Part shown: positions 1 to 10,400 of the stretch, one piece after another
Layout: the number at the start of each line of letters is the position of its first letter
How positions within the stretch are numbered: position 1 is the stretch's first letter
DNA from: Aptenodytes patagonicus
Taxonomy: Eukaryota > Chordata > Aves > Sphenisciformes > Spheniscidae
Assembly: GCF_965638725.1 (NCBI RefSeq)
Contig: NC_134960.1
Span: forward strand, 23,343,871 to 23,407,870
DNA length: 64,000 bases
Direction: 5' to 3'
Translations under genes and position numbers: made by a program
Notes under the pieces: model-generated
What the model was told of the DNA's origin: nothing
The model's input: the letters and a program-made list of their open reading frames with translations, nothing else
Database searches by the model: none

Positions 1-362
1 GGTGCTGGAGTGAAGCTTGTTGTGGGGCTGGAAGGAGCCCTGGGAGTCAGCTTGGGGCAGGGGACGGGCACAAGAGAGGTTTGGTTGGGTTGTACTTCAG
101 GATAGTGGGGTTGATGGGGAGGGGTGCCCCCCCCCACCTTCCCTGGGGCCGGATCCAGCACCAGCAACTCCTCAGCCTCAGCTCCCAGCCCATCTGCCGC
201 AAGGCAGGTACCAGCACCCCAGGGACCGGCACGCACCCACCCACACTCCCCTGAAACATGGCTTCGGCCGTGGTGGCGCCTGGCCCCGCACCGGGCTGCT
301 CCCGGGGCTGAATCCTGCCCGGGGCCAGTGGGTTCCAGCACAACCCGCCCATGCTGGCTGGG

Positions 363-418
363 TGTTTGTGTTGCCTGCCGCCGTGTTTGCACTGCATACA
401 ACCCGGCTGTTTGTTTGC
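363..418 (+). promoter_or_regulatory. Cluster of four forkhead (TRTTTRY) cores
   Basis: TGTTTGT at 363-369, TGTTTGC at 384-390, TGTTTGT at 408-414 and an overlapping TGTTTGC at 412-418. FOXI1 is the forkhead factor of intercalated cells and is reported to activate the AE4 promoter directly. Binding at this site is inferred. Confidence 0.45.
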
Positions 419-1107
419 ACGGAGCCTGGGGAGCCAAGCCTGGTGACAGCGGTGGCGGGCATGCCGCAGGCAGAGCAAGCACGGGGTGCTGCTCTCCGCC
501 AGCAGCACCGTGCTGGCCATGCCGTCTCCCCATGCCCGGCAGGGTGATGCGGCTGTGCCTGCGTCCTTCCTCCTCGCACACACTGCAACATCCGCTCGCC
601 TGCTGCAGCCCACGTGGACGCCCTCCACATGCCGGGATGGCCTCAGCCCTGACGCGCTCCTGGCCCTTTCCGTGAGCCCCGCCACCGGCAGCCCCCTCTT
701 GCCCCACTCTGGATTTCCTCAGCAGTGACACATCCTTCCCCAGCGCATGTCCCCACATCCCCTTTCCTGGGAAGAGCTGCCACGGGGCTCTGCCACCCCT
801 CCTGCCGTGGGCACAGGTACCCTGGCGCAGGCACAGATGCTGCCACTGGCTATCCGGGGTTGGCCTTGCCGTCCCCTCGCCAAAGCCTTGCAGGGTGCGG
901 GAGGGCTTGCGGGCACGCTGCTCCCCCGAGAGCACCAGTGCAGCTTTGTTCACGTGGGTCACTAGAAGAAGGCAGGGGGGTCCCCTGGTCTCTGGCCCAG
1001 GTGGGTGGCTGGGGGTGGCAGGAGCTGGCCACGCTGGGACCTGTGGGGCTGGCCCTGGTGTTTTGAGATCGTTGTTTTGGGCTCAGCTCCCGTGTATTGG
1101 TTTGTGG

Positions 1108-1121
1108 CCAGTTTAAACTGG
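1108..1121 (+). promoter_or_regulatory. Palindromic CP2/TFCP2L1-type site
   Basis: CCAGTTTAAACTGG is a perfect 14 bp palindrome that fits CNRG-N6-CNRG, the consensus of the CP2 (TFCP2/TFCP2L1) family. It lies 10 bp upstream of the TATA-like box. Function is inferred. Confidence 0.35.
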
Positions 1122-1130
1122 TTCGCAGCT

Positions 1131-1138
1131 TTTATAAG
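1131..1138 (+). promoter_or_regulatory. TATA-like box upstream of SLC4A9
   Basis: TTTATAAG lies about 100 bp before ATG 1233. A transcription start 25-30 bp downstream would fall near 1160-1165 and leave a short 5' UTR. This supports 1233 being in the first exon but does not prove it. Confidence 0.4.
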
Positions 1139-1232
1139 GTGTGGGATGAGTGGGATCCTGCGAGTGCCAGCAGCTCCGGAGGGGAGCCCCTGGTGGGGGG
1201 TGGTGCTGGTGGTGGTGGCCATGTGAGCCCAC

Positions 1233-1489
1233 ATGCCCACGGTGGCCAGCACGGCTCTCCGGGAGGCAGACACCCGCTCACAGCCCAGACCAGAGGGGAG
1301 CAACTCCGAAGCTCCCTACCAGGCTTTCAGCTGCAGCATCTTCCCCTCCAGCATGGCCCCAGCGGCCGAGCGAGCCGGTGCCGCCCTGCAGCGGAAGGAG
1401 TGGGGGGACACCACCTGCCCGCTGCTCTTCATCCAGCTCAACCAGCTCCTCAGCACCCCAGCGGGGCTGGAGTGGAGAGAGACGGCCAG
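1233..1489 (+). CDS. SLC4A9: SLC4A9 exon 1 (first recognised coding exon)
   Basis: It encodes residues 1-86, with the conserved [10 protein letters not shown] and EWRETAR segments that open the cytosolic domain. It ends at CAG|GTAGGC in phase 2. The first 40 residues do not resemble known relatives. A pyrimidine-rich AG at 1350-1351 could instead be a splice acceptor, leaving only 1352-1489 as exon. Confidence 0.8.
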
Positions 1490-4400
1490 GTAGGCATGCC
1501 TGCAGTGGCCAAGCTCCCTGGCGACACTTTGGGAAGCCCAGCCTTCGAAAGCCCAGCTCTGATGGAGCCCACGACATCTCCCAAGGCTGGTGGTTCCTCA
1601 ACCTCAGCCCCAAAGCAGGGCTGCTCACTGCCCTCTGCCCCTGCCAGTGCCTGCGCTGCTTCTGCCTGGCTTAGGGTGACTCGCTTCATGGGAGAGGGCA
1701 TGGTGTCAGGCAGGGCGCAGGCAGTGACCCTGCACGGGCACAGTGCCCTTGCTCCTGCTCCTGCCTTTGCTGCCTCTCCAAGGCTCCAGTGGCTGTGCCA
1801 GGGCTGGGACGGTGCTTTGACGCTCCCCAGATCCAGCTGCCCAGCACGTCTCAGGAGGTGACAGGGGGGTGTAGGTCAGGGCAGGCTTGGCTGCGGATGA
1901 TGGGGCCCAACGGAGAAGAGCCGGGGCCAGCTGGGTGCTGGTGTGGGGCAGGAGCATGGCTGCGATGTCCCCACACCCCACACCGCCCCTCCACAGCTCG
2001 GCAGGGGCACAGGGACATGGGCCACGGGGGTCTGGGGGCAGTGGTGGGTCTGTCCTGGGGGTCAGAGAGTCTGGGGGGGGGGGGGCGCAGCCACCGGGCT
2101 GTGGCTGTGACAGCTCTCCCCGGCACCCGGCATGGCTGCCTGTCAGCAGGAGCCTGCTCTGCAGGGGCACGCTCTCCCCGTGCAGCACGCCAAGCCACCC
2201 CGCAGCAGCACGCCCACCCATGGGGACAAAGGGAAGCTCTGTCTGCGCCCGGCATTAAAATATTTGGCACGGCCTGAGCATGGCGAACAGCTCAAGACAC
2301 TTCTGTTTTGACTCCAGCAAGCACTGCTAGCGGCAGGGCAACCCCCAGTCCCAGCACAGCCTGGGGACGGGTGGGTTGGGAGCAGCCCTGCGGAGAAGGA
2401 CGTGAGGGTACTGGTGGGTGACAGATGGGACGTCAGCTGGCACTGTGCGTCTCCTGGGCTGTACCACCAGCAGCGTGGCCAGCAGGGCGAGGGAGGGGAT
2501 TGTCCCCTCTGCTCTGCTCTCCTGAGACCCCCCTGGAGCACTGCGTCCAGCTCTGGGGTCCCCAGCACAAGACAGACACGGACCTGTGAGAGCGGGTCCA
2601 GAGGAGGCCACCGAAATGGTCCGAGGGCTGGGACAGCTCTGCTGTGGAGAGAGGCTGAGAGAGTTGGGGTTGTTCAGCCTGGAGAAGAGAAGGCTCCGGG
2701 GAGACCGTACTGCGGCCTGTCAGTATATAAAGGGGGCTTGTAAGAAAGATGGAGAGAGACTTTTTACCAGGGCCTGTTGTGACAGGACAAGGGGCAACAG
2801 TTTTAAACTGAACGAGGGCAGGGTTAGATTGGACATAAGGAAGAAATGTTTTATGGTGAGGGTGGTGAGACACCGGGAACAGGTTTCCCAGAAGAGTTGT
2901 AGATGCCCCATCCCTGGAAGTGTTTGGGGTCAGATTGGACGGGGCTCTGAGCAACCTGATCCAGTGGAAGATGTCCCTGCCCATGGTGGGGGGTTGGACT
3001 GGCTGGTGTGTGAAGGTCCCTTCCAACCCAAACCCTTCTGTGATCCCATGACTGGTGAAATCCCCCTGATCAGGAGATTGGAGTGAGGTGTGGGTCAGCA
3101 GGAATGGGGACGTGACTACTGAGGCTGCCCACCTGCCCCTGCTCCACGAGTACACTGCAGCCCCCTCTGAGCCCCCCAAGCCCCTCCCTGCCTGTGCCAG
3201 CCCCATGCCAAGCTCAGAGATGGACCCAAGCTCCAGCTCCCCCTGCCTGGCATGGGGCACGGGACTACGCTGCCGCTGACCCTGCACATCTCCCCGGGCA
3301 GGTGGGTGAAGTTCGAGGAGAAGGTGGAGGATGGCGGGGAGCGCTGGAGTGCGCCCCACGTCCCAGCCCTCCCCCTGCAGAGCCTCTTCCAGCTGAGGAC
3401 GTGCCTGCAGAAGGGGACGATGCTCCTGGATCTGGATGCCACCAGTTTCAAGGAAATAATCGGTATGTGGGGAATGCAAAGGTCACCTCCTGGGACGGGC
3501 TGGTCACCAGAAAGGGACCGGGCCACCAGGAGGTCCCTATATAAAAGCACTGATGCATGTTAGCTGGGTACCTGGGGTGGCTGTCTGCTGCTCCAGCAAA
3601 GTGCACTTTTCCCTGGGCAGCCCCCCACCGGGTAGCGAACCGGGGGGGGCTCAGGGCTGTCCCCATCCCTGTTGCAGCCAAGGCACTTTCCGGGCAGCCT
3701 GAGGAAGCAGAGCTGCAGACCGAGCTGAGGGAGCGCCTGGCAGCCCTCCTGCTCCAGCAGCCACGGCACCAGCCCACCAAATCCCCGCTGCGGCTCCTTG
3801 CCGAGCTCGGCCTCTCTCCCTGCCGAGGTAGGCACGGCATTCGGCCATGGGTGGCGACATGGCTGTCCCACCGGCCATCCCTCTGCTGCCACCAGCCTGG
3901 GGCAATACCCATGCCGGCCGTTTGCTTGCACATGTATTTTGCTGCTTGCTCCCTTTCATTGCAGGGAAAGCCAAAAGCTGGTCTGAGCTGGGAGTCCAGC
4001 TCTCCGAAACGCCTCTTAAGGAGCAGGTACGGCAGGACGGAGCTGGGCTGGGAGCAGCTGCTGCATCCTGAGTGCCCAGCCGCGGCATCCCTTTCCTTTC
4101 AGCTGAGAAACCGATTTAAGAAGAAGGTCCCGCCAGGGGCTGAAGCAGCCCATGTTGCCGTCGGTGAAGTTGAATTCCTGGAGAAGCCCTTCACCACCTT
4201 CATCCGCCTCAGGCGAGGGGTGGCCCTCGGCTCGCTGGCCGAAGTTGCTCTCCCCAGCAGGTAAACGGAGCATGGCGATGGTCCCGTGCCCCACTTCATC
4301 CCTGTCTCCCCACTCCCTCCCACACAGGACAAGGCTTTGCCTGGCAAAAGCAAAGGATACGGCACCCAGTGCCACCTGCAGTCCCAGAACCCTGGCTCAC

Positions 4401-7400
4401 TGCTTCCCCCCCTGCTTTTCCCAGCTCCTTAGGAGCATCCCGGGATGGGCTGATAGTGGACCATCTGTTGGGCAGCTTGGGGGGGACATCCCCTGGGTTA
4501 TACCCACCTGGGCTCTGCATCCACTCTCCTCCTTAGGGGGGTCTGGGTGCTCTCCACTTACTGTCCGGGAGCATGGGGGCTCGCGGCTGGGAAGGGATGC
4601 AGGTTTGCAGGAGCCTCTTGCCCTCCTGCTGCCCGTGATGCTCTCCTGAGCGGTGGGGCAGCTCTTGTGGCACTGTTGGCGTAGGGGGAAAGGGGCAGGT
4701 TAGGATGTGTTTCTCCATGGATGAGGAACGCATCGTCTGAAGCCATAAGGGGAAATGGTCAGTGTGTCCCTTGAGCCAGGGACTTCCTTAGGGAGCGTGC
4801 AGAGGAGGCAGGCGGGGATCAGGAGGGACATTGCCACCTCCTGGTCACTCTGCCCAGAGCACCCGTCCTCCAGGAGCTGGGTGGAGCCGGACATCCATCC
4901 ACCTCCTGTTCTCTCCTTGGTGGGAGATGGGTGGCAGGTCCCCAGGGAGTGCCCACGGGTCTTGAGGGGCTCACGACAACCCTTTGCCCTGTATTTTCCT
5001 CCCCCAAACAGGAGGGGAAGGAGAGCTTGTCCCTACCCATCCCTTTGCCTGTGGTGCCATTCCCTTTGCTGGCCGCCCCAGGCTGTCCCACGGGTGCAGC
5101 CACCATCTCAGGGCTATCTCCCACCCAGATTCATCTCTAGGATCTTAAAGTTTTCCCATTGCCTTGATGAAGATGCCTGGGTGAAAGCAATCCCAGGTGG
5201 TTACTGTCATCTCCTGACCCCTTGGAGCAGGCTCCAGGAGGCCTCCAGCACTGATGCCCCACATCAGGGCTGCAGCAGGTTCTGTCAAGCCACCTTCAGC
5301 CCCACTCGTGCTGCCGGAGGAGTTTCCCTACCCCCTCTCTAGAGGTTTGCTCGGGGATCACTGGAACCTCTCCGCAGCCTTGGGGTACCAGGACTGTAAC
5401 CTTTTTTGCCAGTTTTGGAAAGGAGTGGAGGGCTTGGTTAAATATTTGGATGGGCTGTCCCTCTGGAGACCTTATTATTTTGCAGCACCCTCTGAGGTGT
5501 GGGATTTTAGCCATATTTCTTCAAGGACTCTGAGCCCTCTTTCCAATCTCCTCCCGTGTCACCGTAGTCCTATCAAACCTGCTGCCCGTGCAGCTGGCAA
5601 CCTCTCCTTCTGGATGCTAATGCTCCTGCATCCTGCCTGCGAGCAACTTTCCCATGAGCATGACCCCACAGACAGCCCCAGCCGAGGATGTCTCCTCCTC
5701 TGCCCCAAAGACCTGTCCCGTCCCCCCCTGCTCCCAGCCCAGGTTTCTGTAGACCCTGTGATCCAGCCGGGGTCCTGGTGTCCCATGGTCTCCTGTGGGG
5801 TTTCCATGCAGTGGGCAGCAGACACGTGTCTTGTCTTCTGCCCCCGAACCCCCCACTTAGGGTGGCCACCCCTTAGGGTGGCAGCAGCCCCCCAAGCCTG
5901 TCCAGCTGCCATCCCCAGCATCCCCGCAGCACCATGGTCTCCCCTGGGAGAAGCATCCCCCGGCAAGGAGAGGGCTGCTCAGGAGATGTGCTGTCTTGCC
6001 TGCAGGTTCCTCTTCATTCTGCTGGGTCCCCGAGCTGAAGTGAAAGCCTACCATGAGGTTGGCAGGGCCATGGCCACGCTGCTGACTGATGAGGTGAGCC
6101 TGGTGCAGCACCCGTGGGTGGGATGGGCCTGGGATGAGGCCTAGGCTGAGGGCACCGGGGCTCCTCTCCTCTGCAGGCTGCAGCGGGGGAGGCAGAGGAT
6201 GGGGTGAGCTGGTGGCATCCCTTGCCCAGGATAAGAAAACAAAGGTTTGGGGTGGGTCTGTAGGATGTAGGTGCACCCGTGGCACTGAAGTCGATGGGTG
6301 CCTTTCTTGGTGATGGCTGCAGGCTGGGAGGAAGGCTCCGAGTGGCTGAATGCAGGGACGTGGTGGCTAATCCACGGCATCTCCCCCCAGCTCTTCCAAA
6401 GGGTTGCCCGACAGGCTGAGCACCGAGAGGACCTCATTGCAGGGATGGAGGCGTTCCTGGATGAGCTGACTGTGCTTCCTCCCAGGAAATGGGACCCCAG
6501 TGCCCGAATTCCTCCACCGAGCTGTCTGCTGTCTCCACACAGGAGGTAGGCTGGAGGGAGGGCACCTGCAGCCTCTGCCAGCCCCTCTGCAGGGTCCCAG
6601 GTGGAGACCTCTGCCTGTGACATTGAAATCTCCATCTCCATGGGGATGAAGCAACCCAGGAGACAACCTTTGCCAGTAAGGTCCTCCCAGCCAAGCCCCT
6701 CTGCAGCTCCGGCTGATGACCACAGCTCTGGTCCCTGCTGCTGTTAGTTCTGCTGTCCCACTTGGCAGGGGATGGCAAAACCGCCCCGCGTGCCCTTCAG
6801 GCAAGAGCTACTGGGAATGCCGGGTTTCAGCACTTGGATGTGAAACTCATCCTCCGAGCAGGGCACCTCCGGCTCTGCCCAGCTCCTCCACCAAAAACAG
6901 TCCCACTAGGGCTGGCTCCAGGGCTTGCTGGAGGAGATCATGGCTGGGTTGGAAGGGACCTTTGAAGAGTCTAGTCATCTAGTCATCTAGTCCAACCCCT
7001 CCATCTCTCCTCCTCCTCCTGATCTTTCTCCTCCTCATCATTATCAGGGGATACACGAGGTCACCCCAGCCCTGCTTGAACCCCTGTCCCCTCTCCATCC
7101 TCCCTGTCCCCTCATAGTGTCCCCTAGACGCAGCTGGGTCCTGAGGGCTCCAACCTGAAGCCTGTCGTCTCAGGCTCTGTCTGCCACAGGACCGCCATGC
7201 ACCCGCCGGATCGGCAGTCCCATGGCAATGGGGACACGGCAGGAGCTGGGGACAGAGCCAGTCTGGGGCACCCGTGCTCCAGGGAGGAGCTGGAGAGGAC
7301 GGGCAGGTGGGTGCCTGGAAGGACGAGGGTGGTGGGAGGTGCAGTGGGATGCCGAATTCGGGGCAGGGCATTGGCTCTCCCCAGCACATGGGGCCACCAC

Positions 7401-10400
7401 ATCCAAACCACTCTGGGCTGGTGTCTCCTGGGGAAGGGACCGTCCCCTGCCTTGCAGCTCTCTCAGGGGGTGATGGCTGGCTGCGGGGGGCTGCTCTGAG
7501 ATCTCCCTCCGCTGCCCCAGGCTTTTTGGGGGGCTGCTGCGAGACATCCGGAGGAAGGTGCCATGGTACGGCAGTGACTTCTCCGACGCCCTGCACCCCC
7601 AGTGCCTCTCGGCAGTGCTCTACATCTACCTGGCAACGGTCACCAATGCCATCACCTTTGGGGGCATGCTGGGGGACGCGACCGCCAACATGCAGGTTGG
7701 TGCAGCCATGGGGTGCCCCGCACCAACCCCACTTGGCCCAGCCTGCGGGTCTCCTGGGTGCCCACCTCCCACCGGTGCCTGGGGAGCCAGCGGTGCCGCC
7801 AGCGGTGCCGCCAGGGAATCCTGAGCATCACCCCAATCCTGTGTCCTTCCCTGGCCTCTGTGGTCCCCGAGCACTGACCCTGCACCTTGCAGTGCAGGGA
7901 GGTGCAGGCAGCTGCCTGCAGCTGTGCCGCTGTGGGGGACAGGCCTGGGACCCCTGTCCCTGCCACATGCCTGGTGCCTGGCACCCCTCCCCTGCGTTTC
8001 AGGGCGTGCTGGAGAGCTTCCTGGGCACGGCCTTTGCTGGCTCCATCTTCTGCCTCTTTTCCGGCCAGCCCCTGACCATCCTGAGCAGCACCGGCCCCGT
8101 GCTGGTCTTCGAGCGCCTCCTCTTCTCCTTCAGCCAGTAAGTACCCTGCCAGGGACGGTCCCTCGGGCCACTGTCACCTGGCTGGGGCATGGGCCACCAT
8201 CACGCCAGGCGGGTGTTGTTGTTGAGGCTTTGGGTCACACTTCCCACCAGGGACCACAGCCTGGACTACCTGGAGTTTCGCCTCTGGATTGGGCTCTGGG
8301 TGGCCTTTTTTGGCATGGTCTTGGTGGCCACCGAGGCCAGCCACCTGGTGCGGTACTTCACCCGCTTCACCGAGGAAGGCTTCTGTGCCCTCATCAGCTT
8401 GATATTCATCTACGACTCCCTGAAGAAGATGCTGAGCCTGGCAGACGCCTTTCCCATCAACTGGCAGTACCGGCTGGACAACGTCACCTCCTACAGCTGC
8501 GTCTGCAACTTGTCCAGCCCCGGTGAGCCCAAGCAGCCACGCTGCTGCCCTGGGACTCCACTGGGACCCTGCCGCCGGCTAGATGGGGGGAGATGCTGGA
8601 GGAGGAGGAGGCTGCTCAATCCCATCCTCGCCTGCCCGACCACATCGGCACCTTCCTCCACTCCCCTCCATCCCATGTATCCATCTGTCCCTGCCTCCCA
8701 GCACTGCCCAGGCACCGGGCAAGGCAGCGCCGGGAGCAAGGGGACCTTTGGTCCGGCTCCTGTGGCTCTGGGATGGGGGATGCCAGGGGTGGAGGTGGGC
8801 ACCAGGGTGGGTTTGTGCTGCCGTTTCTAGCCTGGTCTGTAAATCAGAGGGTGTTTCCTGGGGCCTGAAGACGTGTCCACACTGATCCTGCAAATGGGAC
8901 CCACACCATGTACCAAAAGCATCCGTGTTGGGCACAGCCTGGGGCTGATGGTGCCTCCGAGTGGCTGGTGCTTCCGAGCCAAGCCCTTCGCAGGGGTGTT
9001 CCCCCTTGATGTTCCCCTGGCACCAGCCGATGCCAGAGCCTCAGGGGTCCCATGGGGCCCCATCCAGCACCCTGAGCCCTTGGGGAGAGCCTGGGGAGCT
9101 GCCCCGATGGCAGCATGGTCCCAGTCATCCTTGAAGGAGCGTCCCCATGGTCCTGGCACCCTGACGCCCCATCCCCTTGCAGGTCACAGCTCTGCAGGGA
9201 ATGACACGATGCTCCCCTCGCCCCTGGTTCCCCGGCAGGTACAGCCCGTGCTCCCGGGCAGGTGGGCGAGGGGCTGGGGTGGGCCCGAGGTGTCCGTGCG
9301 TGACCCCTCCTCGCTGCCTGCCCTGTCCCCGCAGCCTCCTGCTGCCCCAGCCGGGCTGAGCAGGACCCAGTGCCTGGGTCGAGGCGGGCACCTCCTAGGG
9401 ACCAGCTGCCAGTATGTGCCCGATGTCACCCTCGTCTCCTTCCTGCTCTTCGGGGGCACCTTCCTCTCCTGCACCGCGCTCAAGCACTTCAGGAGCAGCC
9501 GCTACTTCCCTGCGGGGGTGAGCATCTTTCGGCCACACTGGTGGCATGGCCACCCATCCTGGGTGCCACCCATCCCGGCAGCACCCCGCCCTGGCCAGCC
9601 CAGGCCAAGCCCTCTCCATCTGCAGGTGCGGAAGCTGGTGAGCGACTTCGCCATCATCCTGGCCATCCTCGGCTCCTGCGCCATTGACGCCACCCTGGGT
9701 TTGGAGACCCCCAAGCTCCTCGTCCCCAGCGAGCTGAAGGTGCCAGCGGGGTGGGCATGGCGCTGTCGGGGTGTGGGTCTGTGCCCCCCACAGTGGCCAT
9801 CCCACCGTGCTGCTGCTGTCCTTCCCACTGCTGGGTCCAGCCCTATAGAGATGCGGGCTGCACCCCAGCAAACAAGAAGGGGTTGAACCACAGCCGATCC
9901 CATGCTCTGTAAACAACCTGGCTCGGTCCTGGACTAACCACGTCATGGTACAGCTCATGCTGGAGCGAGAGCCACAAGCTCAAGTTCAGGCTTGGGCTCC
10001 CCGCCCTGGGTGTGGAGCGGGGCTGGCATCACCTCAGAGCAGCCCATACTCGCCGCCACCTCCTTGGGCTTGCCATCATCAACGCCCAGTGCCACCTCTT
10101 CCACCCGCTCCTGGGGGCACGTGCCCGGCTCCTGGCTTGTGGTGCCCAGGAGCAACCTCCTGCTCTGCCACAGCCGGTGTGTCCCTGTGGGGGGCTGGTG
10201 GGTCACGTTGCCCCAGAGCATCCCCAGGATGAGAGAGGATGCTCCTCCTCTCCCCAGGTGGAGCATCCCTGGGTACCCACAGGGCTCCAGCCTGGGCGCC
10301 CAGGGCTGGTCCCGTCACTCAGCTGCACTGCAGACCCCACAGGTAGGTGGCGGCTGCCATGACCCTTCTGCTTTCCACAGCCCACGAACCCAGCACGGGG

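Larger units (their letters stand above)
1..1232 (+). other. SLC4A9 5' flank
   Basis: GC-rich sequence without a recognisable gene or repeat. Open frames here show no family similarity. It carries a forkhead-motif cluster (363-418), a palindromic CP2-type site (1108-1121) and a TATA-like box (1131-1138). Non-coding upstream exons of SLC4A9 could lie here but cannot be told from sequence alone. Confidence 0.6.

Noticed and set aside
47..685. Long open frames on both strands in the first 700 bp
   Set aside because: They are overlapping frames in GC-rich sequence with no domain or splice support.
2586..3086. Open frame with [13 protein letters not shown] as a possible gene
   Set aside because: This is the CR1 pol C-terminus of a truncated element, not a host protein.
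5254..6144. 296-codon open frame in SLC4A9 intron 5, in frame with exon 6
   Set aside because: Low stop frequency is expected in GC-rich DNA and the upstream part has no recognisable similarity; only the exon 6 part is real coding sequence.
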